DNA of 64,000 bases from Ciceribacter sichuanensis (GCF_024055605.1 NZ_JAMXLX010000003.1:372001-436000); one strand, 5' to 3'. Shown: positions 16,844 through 26,940, counted from the stretch's first letter. Notes: generated by a model from the sequence alone, not told the origin. Numbers and translations are program-made.

Positions 16844-17963
16844 TTCAGACAATATCGAACGGTTGGTGCATGTTCCGCTAGGCGAGCGCGCTTATGACAT
16901 ACTGATCGGACCCGGCCTGATCGGCCGGGCCGGCGGCGAGATATCGACGCGAATCAAGGGGCGGAAGGCGGCGATCGTCACTGACGAACACGTCGGCGCA
17001 CTCTATCTCGATCCGCTGATGGACAGTCTGCAGACCGATGGTATCGAAGCCGTGTCCATCAGTCTGCCGCCGGGAGAGAAGACCAAGAGCTTCGATAGCC
17101 TCACCAAGGTTTGCGACGTGCTGCTGGAGGCGCGGATCGAGCGTAACGATACCGTTATCGCGCTCGGCGGCGGCGTGATCGGGGACCTCACCGGTTTCGC
17201 TGCGGGGATCGTCCGGCGCGGTGTGCGCTTCGTGCAGATCCCGACATCGCTCCTGTCGCAGGTCGACAGCTCCGTCGGCGGCAAGACCGGGATCAACACC
17301 CGCCATGGCAAGAACCTCGTCGGCATCTTCAATCAGCCCGACCTCGTGCTGGCCGATACCGATGCGCTGAATACGCTGAGCGAGCGAGAATTCCGCGCCG
17401 GCTATGCCGAAGTCGCCAAATACGGCCTGATCGATAAGCCGGACTTCTTCGAATGGCTCGAAAACAACTGGAAGGAAGTCTTTTCCGGCGGTGCTGCCCG
17501 CATCGAGGCGATCGCCACGAGTTGTCAGGCCAAAGCCGACGTCGTCGTGGCGGACGAGCGGGAGAATGGTCGCCGGGCGCTTCTGAACCTCGGCCATACC
17601 TTCGGCCATGCGCTGGAAGCTGCAACCGAATACGACAGCCGCCGCCTCGTGCATGGCGAGGGCGTCTCGATCGGCATGGTGCTGGCGCACCAGTTCTCCG
17701 CGCGGCTCAATCTGGCGAGCCCGGATGATGCCGGGCGTGTCGAGGCCCATCTCAAGGCGGTTGGCCTGCCGACCCGGATCGACGAGATTCCGGGCGAGCT
17801 GCCATCGACCGAATTCCTGATGGACGCCATCGCGCAGGACAAGAAGGTCAAGGGCGGCAAGCTCACCTTCATCCTGACCCGCGGCATCGGCCAGTCCTTC
17901 GTCGCCGACGATGTGCCTGCCTCCGAGGTGGTCAGTTTCCTGGAGGAAAAGCGCAAGAAATGA
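16836..17963 (+). CDS. aroB: 3-dehydroquinate synthase
   Basis: A 375-aa NAD- and zinc-dependent enzyme that cyclises DAHP to 3-dehydroquinate. Motifs: GGGVIGDLTGFAAGIVRRGV (NAD/substrate), PTSLLSQVDSSVGGKTGIN, GYAEVAKYG and NLGHTFGHALE (zinc His). It overlaps aroK by 8 bases and its own stop overlaps the next gene start as ATGA. The three genes form one operon. Confidence 0.97.
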   Translation: MTSSDNIERLVHVPLGERAYDILIGPGLIGRAGGEISTRIKGRKAAIVTDEHVGALYLDPLMDSLQTDGIEAVSISLPPGEKTKSFDSLTKVCDVLLEARIERNDTVIALGGGVIGDLTGFAAGIVRRGVRFVQIPTSLLSQVDSSVGGKTGINTRHGKNLVGIFNQPDLVLADTDALNTLSEREFRAGYAEVAKYGLIDKPDFFEWLENNWKEVFSGGAARIEAIATSCQAKADVVVADERENGRRALLNLGHTFGHALEAATEYDSRRLVHGEGVSIGMVLAHQFSARLNLASPDDAGRVEAHLKAVGLPTRIDEIPGELPSTEFLMDAIAQDKKVKGGKLTFILTRGIGQSFVADDVPASEVVSFLEEKRKK

Positions 17964-18844
17964 CCTCGGGAAATGGCCTGCTGTCGCGCGCTGTCAATGC
18001 GCTGATCCGCAGCCTCCTGCGTGCCACCGGTGCGCGCCTTTCTGAAGAGACACTGACGCTCGCCACTTCCGACGAGCTTCATGCGGCGATTCAGCTCGTT
18101 CATCGAGAAGCCTCTTCCGACAGGCCGGAGCGCGACCGGCTGAGCGGTCTTTTCGAGCTTGAGGAACTTGAGGTTTCCGACGTTATGCGGCATCGCACGG
18201 CCATGCGGGGCGTCAATGTAGACGATCCGCCGGAGGTCGCTGTTCGGGCGGTGCTGGAAAGTCCTTATACGCGCATGCCGCTCTGGAGGGGTTCGACGGA
18301 AAACATCGTCGGCGTGGTGCATGCCAAGGACCTGTTGCGCGCACTGGCCGAACCCGGCGTCGAACCGGACAAGCTGGACATTACCAAGGTTGCGCAGAAA
18401 CCCTGGTTCGTGCCCGACACCACCAGTCTCCGGGATCAGCTCGGAGCCTTCCTGCGGCGCAAGATGCATTTCGCCGTGGTCGTCGACGAATATGGCGAAG
18501 TGCAGGGTGTGGTGACGCTCGAGGATATTCTCGAGGAGATCGTCGGCGACATTGCCGATGAACACGATCTGGAGATCCAGGGAGTTCAGCAGGAGGCGGA
18601 CGGTTCGATCGTGGTGGATGGCTCCGTACCGATCCGGGACCTCAACCGCGTGCTCGACTGGAGCCTGCCGGACGAGGAGGCGACGACAATCGCCGGCCTC
18701 GTCATCCACGAATCAAAATCCATCCCGGAAGAGCGTCAGGCGTTTACGTTTCACGGCAAGCGCTTCATCGTCATGAAACGCGAGAAGAACCGCCTGACCA
18801 AGCTCAGGATTCGCCCGGTTGAGGGCATCGAGAGACCGGAATAA
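17960..18844 (+). CDS. CBS-pair / CorC-HlyC domain protein lacking the DUF21 membrane domain
   Basis: A 294-aa protein with two CBS repeats (about 70-195, ELEVSDVMRHRTAM to VVVDEYGEVQGVVTLEDILEEIVGDI) and a CorC_HlyC domain (about 210-285). Family members downstream of aroB in rhizobia usually begin with a DUF21 four-helix membrane domain and are about 430 aa; here translation starts almost exactly where that domain would end (AVNALIRSLLRATGARLSEE). It is therefore soluble or peripheral. It starts within the aroB stop (ATGA). CBS pairs bind adenine nucleotides; CorC relatives are linked to magnesium handling. Confidence 0.85.
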   Translation: MTSGNGLLSRAVNALIRSLLRATGARLSEETLTLATSDELHAAIQLVHREASSDRPERDRLSGLFELEELEVSDVMRHRTAMRGVNVDDPPEVAVRAVLESPYTRMPLWRGSTENIVGVVHAKDLLRALAEPGVEPDKLDITKVAQKPWFVPDTTSLRDQLGAFLRRKMHFAVVVDEYGEVQGVVTLEDILEEIVGDIADEHDLEIQGVQQEADGSIVVDGSVPIRDLNRVLDWSLPDEEATTIAGLVIHESKSIPEERQAFTFHGKRFIVMKREKNRLTKLRIRPVEGIERPE

Positions 18845-18865
18845 CGCTTGAAATCGACCCGTTGC

Positions 18866-18887
18866 GGAACCATCTGAGACTGGTTCC
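18866..18887. terminator. Hairpin between convergent corC-like gene and bolA
   Basis: GGAACCA (18866-18872) and TGGTTCC (18881-18887) form a perfect 7-bp stem with an eight-base loop in the 67-base gap between two convergent genes. There is no T run, so it is a weak or Rho-assisted terminator candidate. Confidence 0.45.
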
Positions 18888-18911
18888 CACGGATAACGGA
18901 TCGTTTGGCGG

Positions 18912-19193
18912 TTACCAGCGGGTTTCCTCACCCGGCGCGGCTGGTTCTATTGCCAGCGCATGCAGGCCTGCATCGAGTTCCGGCTTGAGTAGCGCTGTAA
19001 TCGCCCGGTGCCGGGCAAGCCTCGTCATGCCTTTAAATTCGGCGGCCACGATCCTCACCCGCATGTGGGTTTCGCCCGTGCCCGTGATGTCAGGCTGATG
19101 GCCGGCATGCTGGGCGCTCTCGTCGATCACCAGGAGCCGTTCCGGCGAAAAGGCCGCGCGCAGTTTCGCCTCAATTGTGGTGCGTATGGCCAT
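18912..19193 (-). CDS. bolA: BolA family protein
   Basis: A 93-aa BolA/IbaG fold protein. The signature is the segment GTGETHMRVRIVAAEFKGM followed by RHRAITALLKPEL; a conserved His lies in ETHMRV. BolA proteins pair with monothiol glutaredoxins to bind 2Fe-2S clusters and influence iron sensing and envelope morphology. The ATG at 19193 (MAIRTTIEAKLRAAF) fits family length; upstream in-frame codons do not resemble it. It diverges from the J-domain gene across 107 bases. Confidence 0.93.
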   Translation of the reverse strand: MAIRTTIEAKLRAAFSPERLLVIDESAQHAGHQPDITGTGETHMRVRIVAAEFKGMTRLARHRAITALLKPELDAGLHALAIEPAAPGEETRW

Positions 19194-19300
19194 GCTTTCC
19201 CAATCTGCTTCGGCAGCCCTCGAAAAAGCCCCCACAAAGCTCCGAACATTCGCGTTTGTCAATTCTTGTCGTCATTTGCCGGAGGCAGCATAATCACCGG

Positions 19301-19927
19301 ATGAAACTCGATTCAAAATATTTCGATCGGATCCGGACGCAGCGGAAAAAAGCGCCGGAAGCCGAGCCCGCACCTGCGACTTGTCAGTGGGACGGCTGCG
19401 ACAAGCCGGGCGCGCATCGCGCGCCTGTCGGTCGCAATGCCGAGGGCCAGTTCTTTCTGTTCTGCTTCGAGCACGTGAAGGAATACAACAAGGGCTACAA
19501 TTATTTCTCCGGCCTCTCGGACGGGGAAATCGCTCGCTACCAGAAGGAAGCGATCACCGGGCACCGTCCGACCTGGACGGTCGGCGTCAACAAGGCTGCG
19601 CGCGCAAGCCCGCTGCATTCGACCGCGCGGTCGGGTTCGGCTGCTTCGCAAGCGCGTATGAAGGACCCTTTCGGCTTCGTGCAGCAGAGCCGCGGCAATG
19701 GGCCGCGCTTGCAGCCGCAGTTGCGTAAACTGAAGAGTCTGGAGGCCAAAGCCTTCGATACGATGGGGCTTCCCGGCAATTCCTCGCCGGCGGAGATCAA
19801 GAGCCGCTACAAGGAGCTTGTAAAAAAACACCATCCTGACGCAAATGGCGGAGACCGGGGCTCGGAAGAGCGCTTTCGCGCTGTCATTCAGGCGTACCAA
19901 TTGTTAAAGCAGGCTGGTTTCTGTTAA
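19301..19927 (+). CDS. J-domain protein with N-terminal cysteine-rich segment
   Basis: A 208-aa protein whose C-terminal 70 residues are a J domain (AFDTMGLPGNSSPAEIKSRY, then the HPD motif in KKHHPDAN). The N-terminal half has spaced Cys and His residues (ATCQWDGCDKPGAHRAP, then FFLFCFEH) that look like a small metal site. It probably recruits DnaK to specific clients. It directly precedes cobS-cobT in the same direction, as in other Rhizobiaceae, and may be co-transcribed with them. Confidence 0.85.
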   Translation: MKLDSKYFDRIRTQRKKAPEAEPAPATCQWDGCDKPGAHRAPVGRNAEGQFFLFCFEHVKEYNKGYNYFSGLSDGEIARYQKEAITGHRPTWTVGVNKAARASPLHSTARSGSAASQARMKDPFGFVQQSRGNGPRLQPQLRKLKSLEAKAFDTMGLPGNSSPAEIKSRYKELVKKHHPDANGGDRGSEERFRAVIQAYQLLKQAGFC

Positions 19928-19993
19928 TCCGAAGCTTGGCAAGAAGTTTCATTTTTATGCGGCCGGGTCCGGGGCGTCCGGCATGGAGACACG

Positions 19994-20986
19994 ATGAGCA
20001 AAATTGAACTTGATATTACCAATCTCCCCGACACGACTGTGTCGGTCCGCGAAGTCTTCGGCATCGATACCGACCTGCGCGTGCCGGCCTACAGCAAGGG
20101 AGATGCCTATGTGCCGGATCTCGACCCCGACTATCTCTTCGACCGCGAGACGACGCTCGCGATTCTTGCAGGCTTTGCCCATAACCGCCGCGTCATGGTT
20201 TCCGGTTTCCACGGTACCGGCAAGTCGACCCACATCGAGCAGGTCGCAGCCCGGCTGAACTGGCCTTGCGTGCGCGTCAACCTCGACAGCCATGTCAGCC
20301 GTATCGACCTCGTCGGCAAGGACGCCATCGTCCTCAAGGAAGGCAAGCAGATCACCGAATTCAAGGACGGTATTCTGCCCTGGGCCTACCAGCACAATGT
20401 CGCGCTCGTGTTCGACGAATACGATGCCGGCCGTCCGGACGTCATGTTCGTCATCCAGCGCGTGCTGGAATCCTCCGGCCGCCTGACGCTCCTTGACCAG
20501 AGCCGCGTCATCCGTCCTCACCCCGCTTTCCGCCTGTTTGCGACCGCCAACACGGTCGGTCTCGGCGATACCACCGGTCTCTACCACGGCACGCAGCAGA
20601 TCAATCAGGCGCAGATGGACCGCTGGTCCATCGTCACCACGCTGAACTACCTGCCGCACGACAAGGAAGTCGATATCGTTCTCGCCAAGGTGAAGAGCTT
20701 TGCGGGCAACGACGCCGGCCGCGACACGGTTTCGCGCATGGTTCGGCTTGCTGATCTCACGCGTGCTGCTTTCATGAACGGCGATCTTTCGACTGTCATG
20801 AGCCCGCGTACCGTCATCACCTGGGCGGAAAACGCCGTGATCTTCGGTGATGTCGCCTTCGCCTTCCGCGTGACCTTCCTCAACAAGTGTGACGAACTCG
20901 AGCGTACGCTGGTGGCCGAACAGTACCAGCGCGCCTTCGGTGTCGAACTCAAGGAGAGCGCCGCCAACATCGTTGTAGGCGCGTAA
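19994..20986 (+). CDS. cobS: Aerobic cobaltochelatase subunit CobS
   Basis: A 330-aa AAA+ ATPase subunit of the CobNST chelatase that inserts cobalt into hydrogenobyrinic acid a,c-diamide. Walker A is [14 protein letters not shown] (about 73-86), Walker B is [11 protein letters not shown] (near 138-148), and [18 protein letters not shown] holds the sensor region. GGAGAC precedes the ATG at 19994. cobT follows after 13 bases. Confidence 0.97.
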   Translation: MSKIELDITNLPDTTVSVREVFGIDTDLRVPAYSKGDAYVPDLDPDYLFDRETTLAILAGFAHNRRVMVSGFHGTGKSTHIEQVAARLNWPCVRVNLDSHVSRIDLVGKDAIVLKEGKQITEFKDGILPWAYQHNVALVFDEYDAGRPDVMFVIQRVLESSGRLTLLDQSRVIRPHPAFRLFATANTVGLGDTTGLYHGTQQINQAQMDRWSIVTTLNYLPHDKEVDIVLAKVKSFAGNDAGRDTVSRMVRLADLTRAAFMNGDLSTVMSPRTVITWAENAVIFGDVAFAFRVTFLNKCDELERTLVAEQYQRAFGVELKESAANIVVGA

Positions 20987-20999
20987 GAAGGCGATCGGA

Positions 21000-22904
21000 A
21001 TGGCAGGTCGCGGCGACAATGTGAATGCGAAGCCCGGCATGGGCGTTGATACCGAGCCGATGCGGCGGGCGATAACCGGCTGCGTGCGGTCGGTTGCCGG
21101 CAGTGCGGAAGTCGAGGTGGTGTTCGCCAACGAGCGACCAGGCCTCGCCGGCGAGCGCGTGCGCCTGCCGGAACTCTCCAAGCGGCCGACGGCCCATGAG
21201 CTCGCCGTGACCCGAGGTCTCGGCGATTCCATGGCGCTTCGCATCGCCTGCCACGACCAGAAGGTCCATGCCGTCATGGCGCCGCAGGGTACGGATGCCC
21301 GTGCCGTCTTCGACGCCGTTGAACAGGCGCGCGTGGAATCCATCGGTGCGCTCAGGATGAGTGGCATGGCTGCTAACATGAGCGCCATGCATGCGGAGAA
21401 ATACGCCAAGGCGAATTTCTCCGGTATCAGCCGGCAGGAGGACGCTCCGATTCAGGAGGCCGTTGCCATGCTGGTGCGCGAGAAACTGACGGGCGAAAAG
21501 CCGCCCGCCAGCGCCGGCAAGGTTCTCGATCTCTGGCGCCCCTTCATCATGGAGAAGGCGGGCTCCAGCCTCGATCAGCTCAACGGGACGATCAACGACC
21601 AGCAGGCCTTCGCCAAGGTCGTCCGTCACATGCTCTCGGCCATGGAAATGGCGGAGGATGTGGGCGAGGATCAGGAGGAGGGCGAGGACGACCAGTCCAC
21701 GGACGAGGATCAGCCGCGCAGCAACGAGGAAGAGCAGGAAAACGCCGAAGAGGAGGCCGGTTCCGAATCCGCTCCCGCCGAGGAAAGCGAAGCCTCGCAG
21801 GAACAGATGGAAGACGGCGAGATGGACGGCGCCGAAATCTCCGACGACGACATGTCGGATGAAGGCGACGACGATTCCGAGACACCCGGCGAAATGCGCC
21901 GTCCTGCAAGCCCCTTCGACGATTTCAACGAGAAGGTCGACTACCGGATCTACACGCAGGAGTTCGACGAGGTCATCACCGCGGAAGAGCTTTGCGACGA
22001 GGCCGAGCTCGACCGCCTCAGGGCCTTCCTCGACAAGCAGCTTGCGCATCTGCAGGGCGCCGTCGGGCGGCTGGCGAACCGGCTGCAGCGCCGCCTTATG
22101 GCACAGCAGAACCGTTCCTGGGATTTCGATCTGGAAGAAGGCTACCTCGACAGCGCCCGGCTCACCCGCCTGGTGATCGACCCGATGCAGCCGCTGTCCT
22201 TCAAGCGGGAGCGCGATACCAAGTTCCGCGACACCGTGGTGACGCTGGTCATCGACAATTCCGGCTCTATGCGCGGCCGGCCGATCACGGTTGCCGCGAC
22301 CTGTGCCGACATTCTTGCCCGCACGCTCGAGCGCTGCGGCGTCAAGGTCGAAATCCTCGGCTTTACGACCAAGGCCTGGAAGGGCGGTCAGTCGAGGGAG
22401 AAGTGGCTGGCGAGCGCCAAGCCGCCGACACCCGGCCGTCTCAACGACCTGCGCCACATCGTGTACAAGTCGGCCGATGCGCCGTGGCGCCGCGCGCGCC
22501 GCAATCTCGGCCTGATGATGCGCGAAGGTCTCCTCAAGGAGAACATTGATGGCGAAGCCCTGATGTGGGCTCACAGCCGGCTGGCGGCACGGCAGGAGCA
22601 GCGCAAGATCCTCATGATGATTTCGGACGGTGCGCCGGTCGATGATTCGACGTTGTCAGTCAATCCGGGCAACTATCTGGAGCGGCACCTGCGAGCTGTG
22701 ATCGAGCAGATAGAGACGCGTTCGCCGATCGAGCTTCTTGCCATCGGTATCGGTCATGATGTGACGCGTTACTATCGCAAGGCTGTCACCATTGTCGATG
22801 CCGACGAACTGGCGGGTGCGATGACCGAGCAGCTTGCGGCGCTTTTCGAGGATCAGAGCGAAGGCGGCGGCAAACGCGGCAGTCGCATGCGTCGTGCCGG
22901 CTGA
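21000..22904 (+). CDS. cobT: Aerobic cobaltochelatase subunit CobT
   Basis: The 634-aa partner of CobS. The N-terminal domain (1-215) is followed by a very acidic linker (about 216-300, many Glu/Asp/Ser/Gln) and a C-terminal von Willebrand A domain with the MIDAS motif DNSGSM (near 418-423). CobS and CobT form the chaperone-like ring that acts with CobN. The acidic linker is normal for CobT. Its stop lies 9 to 11 bases inside the next gene if that one starts at GTG 22894. Confidence 0.97.
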   Translation: MAGRGDNVNAKPGMGVDTEPMRRAITGCVRSVAGSAEVEVVFANERPGLAGERVRLPELSKRPTAHELAVTRGLGDSMALRIACHDQKVHAVMAPQGTDARAVFDAVEQARVESIGALRMSGMAANMSAMHAEKYAKANFSGISRQEDAPIQEAVAMLVREKLTGEKPPASAGKVLDLWRPFIMEKAGSSLDQLNGTINDQQAFAKVVRHMLSAMEMAEDVGEDQEEGEDDQSTDEDQPRSNEEEQENAEEEAGSESAPAEESEASQEQMEDGEMDGAEISDDDMSDEGDDDSETPGEMRRPASPFDDFNEKVDYRIYTQEFDEVITAEELCDEAELDRLRAFLDKQLAHLQGAVGRLANRLQRRLMAQQNRSWDFDLEEGYLDSARLTRLVIDPMQPLSFKRERDTKFRDTVVTLVIDNSGSMRGRPITVAATCADILARTLERCGVKVEILGFTTKAWKGGQSREKWLASAKPPTPGRLNDLRHIVYKSADAPWRRARRNLGLMMREGLLKENIDGEALMWAHSRLAARQEQRKILMMISDGAPVDDSTLSVNPGNYLERHLRAVIEQIETRSPIELLAIGIGHDVTRYYRKAVTIVDADELAGAMTEQLAALFEDQSEGGGKRGSRMRRAG

Positions 22905-23946
22905 AGGCGTGCGGGCCGGAAGAGTTCGGTCTGATAGTTCGCGGTGTGGCCGCCTGCTCGCGGCTGCACTGATCGGCATTTCTGTCGGTTGGGGTGATGT
23001 CGGCGCTGCGAGCGAGATCGTGGCCGCGCCTATCAATGCGACATCGATCGCCACATTCCGCCCCGGCTCGACCGATACGCGTTTCGGCTCGCTGGAGTTT
23101 CTCGGGGGGCTCGAGCTTTCGTCTTCCGAACGGCTTTTCGGAGCGTGGTCGTCGATCAGGCTGACCGATGGGGGCACGAAATTCATCGGCGTTCTCGATA
23201 CCGGCCACTGGCTGACGGGTTCAATCAGCAGGGGCGCCGATGGCCGCCTTGCCGGTCTCGATGACGTGACCATTGCGCCGATGCTGGATGCCGCCGGCCG
23301 CAGTTCGGCGCCGAAGCGCACGGTCGATGCGGAAAGCCTCGCCTTGCGCGGTGACGAAGCCTTTGTCGGCTTCGAGCAGATACATCGTGTCACGGGTTAC
23401 TCCCCGCTTTCGACCATAGAGACCTCGCGGCCTTTCCGTTTCGCCTTGCCCCTGCCGTTCCCTGTCGGCAGGCTGCGGAGCAATGGCGGTATTGAGACCC
23501 TTGCCGCAGCACCGCAGGACGGTCCCTTGAAGGGCGGGCTGGTGGCCATCGCCGAAAAGAGCCTGGACAGCGACGGCAATCTCTTTGCCGGTATTCTTGA
23601 CGGCCCCCTGAAGGGTGGTTTCCGGATCGTGCCCTATGACGGCTTCGACGTGACCGACGGAGATTTTCTTCCGGATGGCGATCTGCTGTTGCTGGAGCGT
23701 CGCTTCACGATTGCCACGGGCGTTGCGATGCGGCTGCGCCGGATCGATGGATCGGGCCTCAAGCCCGGCGCCGTCGTCGATGGAGAGGTTATCCTCGAGG
23801 CCAATGGCTCATCGCAGATCGACAACATGGAAGGTCTGGATACCTTCGTCGCAGCGGACGGCTCGACGCATGTCATCCTTGTTTCGGATGACAATCATTC
23901 TATCCTGCAGCGGACGGTGATGCTGGAATTCCGGCTCGTCGAGTGA
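22894..23946 (+). CDS. Esterase-like activity of phytase family protein (exported)
   Basis: About 350 aa with an N-terminal export signal ([24 protein letters not shown]) and the phytase-like beta-propeller pattern of repeated GxxxLxxDG loops ([44 protein letters not shown]). No phytase activity can be claimed from sequence. The start is uncertain: GTG 22894 (overlapping cobT by 11 bases) or GTG 22909; neither has a strong ribosome-binding site. It appears to be the last gene of the cobST unit. Confidence 0.75.
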   Translation: MPAEGVRAGRVRSDSSRCGRLLAAALIGISVGWGDVGAASEIVAAPINATSIATFRPGSTDTRFGSLEFLGGLELSSSERLFGAWSSIRLTDGGTKFIGVLDTGHWLTGSISRGADGRLAGLDDVTIAPMLDAAGRSSAPKRTVDAESLALRGDEAFVGFEQIHRVTGYSPLSTIETSRPFRFALPLPFPVGRLRSNGGIETLAAAPQDGPLKGGLVAIAEKSLDSDGNLFAGILDGPLKGGFRIVPYDGFDVTDGDFLPDGDLLLLERRFTIATGVAMRLRRIDGSGLKPGAVVDGEVILEANGSSQIDNMEGLDTFVAADGSTHVILVSDDNHSILQRTVMLEFRLVE

Positions 23947-23977
23947 CGAGCCGGCCGTTGTCTTCCGGCGTGAAAAG

Positions 23978-24613
23978 TCAGGCCGAGCGAGCAGGAATCG
24001 TCGGTTTCAGCATGCTCATCAGTGCTCCGTAGGGAAGGAGCATGATGAGGCCAACCAGTATCTTGACACTCAGATCGCCCAGAGCCCACGAAATCCAGCG
24101 CGGAGCCTCGGCGGAGAAGATGCCGAGGACCGGAGCCCATGCGACGGCGAAATCGTCATTGGGACCGATCATGGAGAAGACGGGGGCAAAGGACAGCGAG
24201 AAGAAGATCGCGGTATCAAGGGCGGAGCCGATGAGCGAACCCATCAGCGGCGCCTTCCACCAGTCGAGCCGGCGCAGGCGATTGAAGACGGAGATGTCGA
24301 GCAGCTGGCCGGCCAGATAGGCGGAGCCGGATGCGATCGCGATGCGAGGCTGGGAAGTGACGAAGGAAAGCACGACGCCCACCACGAAGCCCATGAACAC
24401 CACTTTGCGGGCAGTCGAGGGGCCGAACTGGCGGTTGGTCAGGTCGGTGATCAGGAAGGCGACCGGATAGGTGAAGGCACCATAGGTCAGTAGATCGCCG
24501 AGATTGATGCCTGCGAGCTCGCCCGAGAGCGGGTACTGAACGAGAATGTTCGATGCGACTACGACGGCCGTCATCAGCAGGGAATAAACGAAAATAGCAC
24601 GTGTCATCTGCAT
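23978..24613 (-). CDS. yhhQ: Queuosine precursor transporter (YhhQ/VUT family)
   Basis: A 211-aa integral membrane protein with about six helices and the family motif YGAFTYPVAFLITDLTNRQFG (second helix) plus the WWKAPLMGSLIGSALDTAIFF segment. YhhQ imports preQ0/preQ1 for the queuosine modification of tRNA. AGGA lies 7 bases before the ATG at 24613. I looked for a preQ1 riboswitch in the leader and found none. Confidence 0.9.
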   Translation of the reverse strand: MQMTRAIFVYSLLMTAVVVASNILVQYPLSGELAGINLGDLLTYGAFTYPVAFLITDLTNRQFGPSTARKVVFMGFVVGVVLSFVTSQPRIAIASGSAYLAGQLLDISVFNRLRRLDWWKAPLMGSLIGSALDTAIFFSLSFAPVFSMIGPNDDFAVAWAPVLGIFSAEAPRWISWALGDLSVKILVGLIMLLPYGALMSMLKPTIPARSA

Positions 24614-24651
24614 TTTTTTATCCTGGGTGATGCCACCAGTTGGAGGGACAA

Positions 24652-24685
24652 AGGAAAAGGCCTGCCGGGGACCCGATCAAGCCTT
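24652..24685 (-). terminator. Rho-independent terminator after rpmB
   Basis: On the minus strand AAGGCTTG (24685-24678) pairs with CAGGCCTT (with one G-T pair) and is followed by TTTTCCTTT. It lies 31 bases past the rpmB stop and upstream of yhhQ. Confidence 0.6.
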
Positions 24686-24715
24686 CATACCTTTATATCG
24701 ATGTCGCGCGGAAGC

Positions 24716-25006
24716 TTATGCAGCTTCTGCGGTCTTCTTTGCGATCTGGCGACGCAGAAGGCGAGCGCGCATCGAAAGTTCGTTTTCGCTGGCCTTCAGG
24801 AGGAAGGCATCAAGGCCACCGCGATGTTCAACGGAGCGCAGAGCAGCAGCGGAAACGCGCAGGCGGAAACGCTGGCCAAGTGCATCCGAGATCAGCGTAA
24901 CGTCGCACAGGTTCGGCAGGAACTTGCGCTTGGTCTTGTTGTTCGCGTGGCTCACATTGTTGCCCGACTGGACGCCCTTGCCGGTCAATTCGCAACTGCG
25001 GGACAT
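24716..25006 (-). CDS. rpmB: 50S ribosomal protein L28
   Basis: A 96-aa ribosomal protein. [20 protein letters not shown] is the L28 signature N terminus, followed by [12 protein letters not shown]; the C-terminal helices are longer than in E. coli, as is usual in alphaproteobacteria. It stands alone with a good sigma-70 promoter upstream and a terminator downstream. Confidence 0.97.
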   Translation of the reverse strand: MSRSCELTGKGVQSGNNVSHANNKTKRKFLPNLCDVTLISDALGQRFRLRVSAAALRSVEHRGGLDAFLLKASENELSMRARLLRRQIAKKTAEAA

Positions 25007-25095
25007 GGTACACCTATTTTGTTCTTTGCCATTGCATCGCTTCCGGACAACAGCCGGACAAGCAATCCAACGGCGCTTGATTGGAAAGTTGCGGT

Positions 25096-25124
25096 TCTAT
25101 AGTCAGACTGGCGGGCCGCGTCAA
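25096..25124 (-). promoter_or_regulatory. Sigma-70 promoter of rpmB
   Basis: On the minus strand TTGACG (25124-25119), 17 bases, then TATAGA (25101-25096). It is the clearest housekeeping promoter in the window and points at rpmB, leaving a leader of about 80 bases. Confidence 0.7.
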
Positions 25125-25248
25125 GCCAAAGCTTGGATTTTCCTTCATCGGCAGGCCATTTCCGCTATGTTCTTGCCACAGTCCGGTTGAAGGATGAAGC
25201 TCCAAACAGTTTCCGCAACAGGCATTTTCGAATTTGAGGGTCCCAATC

Positions 25249-26013
25249 TTGCGTTTCGCCAGCCTCGCATTTGCTCTTGCGGCGTCCTTTGCCACATCCG
25301 CTGCAGGGGAGGATATCAGTTATCGCACCGATTACAGTGTTTCCCTGGGTGCGCTGCCGATCGCCAAGGCTTCGTTCTTTACCGAGATCAACGATCAGAA
25401 CTACAAGATTTCCGCTAATTTCCGCTCCTATGGCCTCGTCGACATCATTTCCAGAATCTCGGGCGAAAGCACCGTATCCGGCCAGTTGAGCGGCCAGCGC
25501 ATGCGGGCGCAGCATTATCGTCTGGTCTATCAAGCCGGCAAGAAGACCAGCATCTACGACGTCAGCTACGATAACGGCAATGTGACGAAGACCACCGTCG
25601 ATCCGCCGCCGAAGCCGCGGTCGGCGAACTGGATCCCCGTGACCGATGCCGATCTGAAATCCGTGTTCGACCCTATCTCCGGGCTGATCGTTCCCGATGG
25701 CGAAGCCGTTTGCCCCCGGACGCTGCCGATCTATGACGGCGAGAGCCGGATGGATATCGTCATGACGCCGAAGGGAACGCGCAGCTTCACCGCCGGTGAC
25801 GTGGAAGGGGAGGCTGTCGTCTGCGGCATCCGCTACGTTCCGAAGTCCGGCTTTCGCAAGGGACGCAAGGATATCGAATATCTTCGCAGCGTGACCGGCA
25901 TGGAAATCTGGTTTGCCAAGACGGCGCAGCTGAAGGTATATGCTCCGGTCTACGCGCGCGTGCCGACGCGCATGGGAACGCTGTATGTGACTGCCGTGAA
26001 ATTCGACGGCTGA
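25249..26013 (+). CDS. DUF3108 domain periplasmic protein
   Basis: A 254-aa exported protein: the signal peptide LRFASLAFALAASFATSAAG is followed by the DUF3108 beta-sandwich (DYSVSLGALPIAKASF, then YDVSYDNGNVTKTTVDPPP, GKRT-like loop and IRYVPKSGFRKGRKDIEYL). The TTG at 25249 has GAGGG 9 bases upstream; an earlier TTG at 25234 has none. Function unknown; related proteins occur near cell-envelope genes. Confidence 0.82.
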   Translation: MRFASLAFALAASFATSAAGEDISYRTDYSVSLGALPIAKASFFTEINDQNYKISANFRSYGLVDIISRISGESTVSGQLSGQRMRAQHYRLVYQAGKKTSIYDVSYDNGNVTKTTVDPPPKPRSANWIPVTDADLKSVFDPISGLIVPDGEAVCPRTLPIYDGESRMDIVMTPKGTRSFTAGDVEGEAVVCGIRYVPKSGFRKGRKDIEYLRSVTGMEIWFAKTAQLKVYAPVYARVPTRMGTLYVTAVKFDG

Positions 26014-26052
26014 GGACGCGGGAAATCCTTTGTCCCGCATGGGGGGTAGAGG

Positions 26053-26940
26053 GTGAAGATCAGGGCGACGCTCATCGGGTTCACGGCCATTCTTATGTGG
26101 TCATTTCTGGCACTGCTGACGGCAGCCTCCGGCAAGATGCCGCCTTTTCAGCTTTCGGCGATCACCTTTGCAATCGGCAGTCTGCCGGGCATCATCACTT
26201 TCATTCTTCGGCCTGAACGTATCCGTGAGCTTCGGCAACCCGCCAAGGTCTGGCTCACCGGCGTCATCGGGCTGTTCGGCTACCACTTCCTCTATTTCAC
26301 CGCCCTCAGGAACGCGCCAGCCGTCGAGGCCGGGCTGATCGCCTATCTCTGGCCGTTGCTGATCGTCGTCGGTTCGGCGCTGCTCCCGGGAGAGAAGCTG
26401 CGCTGGTATCATGTCTTTGGCGCACTGGCAGGGCTTTCCGGCACGGTGCTGATCGTTGCCAAGAACGGTATTTCCTTCGATCCCGCTTATGGCTTCGGCT
26501 ATTTTGCCGCCTTCCTCTGCGCTTTCACATGGTCGGCCTATTCGCTGATCACGCGGCGTTTCGAGGCCGCATCGACGGATGTCGTGACGGGCTTCTGCCT
26601 TGCAACCTCGATCCTATCGATCGTTTGCCATCTGGGGCTGGAGACGACCGTGTGGCCGGAATCGGCTTCGCAATGGATCGCCGTGGTCGGGCTCGGCATC
26701 TTCCCTGTAGGCCTTGCCTTCTATGCCTGGGATTACGGCGTGAAAAACGGCGATATCCAGATCCTTGGAGCCTCGTCCTACGCGGCGCCGCTGCTCTCCA
26801 CCTTGATCCTCACGCTCTTCGGTTTCGCCGAGCCGAGCCTCAGGATCGGGCTTGCCTGCCTGCTGATCACGGGTGGCGCGATGCTCGCTGCCCGGGACAT
26901 GATCCGCCGACGTCAATCTACGGAAAGAGTGGAGGCTTGA
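26053..26940 (+). CDS. EamA/DMT family transporter (YddG-like exporter)
   Basis: A 295-aa membrane protein with ten predicted helices in two EamA repeats (1-140 and 150-290). The motif YLWPLLIVVGSALLPGEKL and the C-terminal YDYGVKNGD-type segment resemble the YddG aromatic amino acid exporters. The GTG at 26053 follows GGGGGTAGAGG. Substrate not provable. Confidence 0.85.
   Translation: MKIRATLIGFTAILMWSFLALLTAASGKMPPFQLSAITFAIGSLPGIITFILRPERIRELRQPAKVWLTGVIGLFGYHFLYFTALRNAPAVEAGLIAYLWPLLIVVGSALLPGEKLRWYHVFGALAGLSGTVLIVAKNGISFDPAYGFGYFAAFLCAFTWSAYSLITRRFEAASTDVVTGFCLATSILSIVCHLGLETTVWPESASQWIAVVGLGIFPVGLAFYAWDYGVKNGDIQILGASSYAAPLLSTLILTLFGFAEPSLRIGLACLLITGGAMLAARDMIRRRQSTERVEA

Noticed and set aside
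21650-21900. Repetitive GAGGA-type tract inside cobT
   Set aside because: It codes for the acidic linker that is normal in CobT.
24614-24715. preQ1 riboswitch in the yhhQ leader
   Set aside because: The leader lacks the preQ1-I loop and A-rich tail pattern; the hairpin there fits the rpmB terminator.
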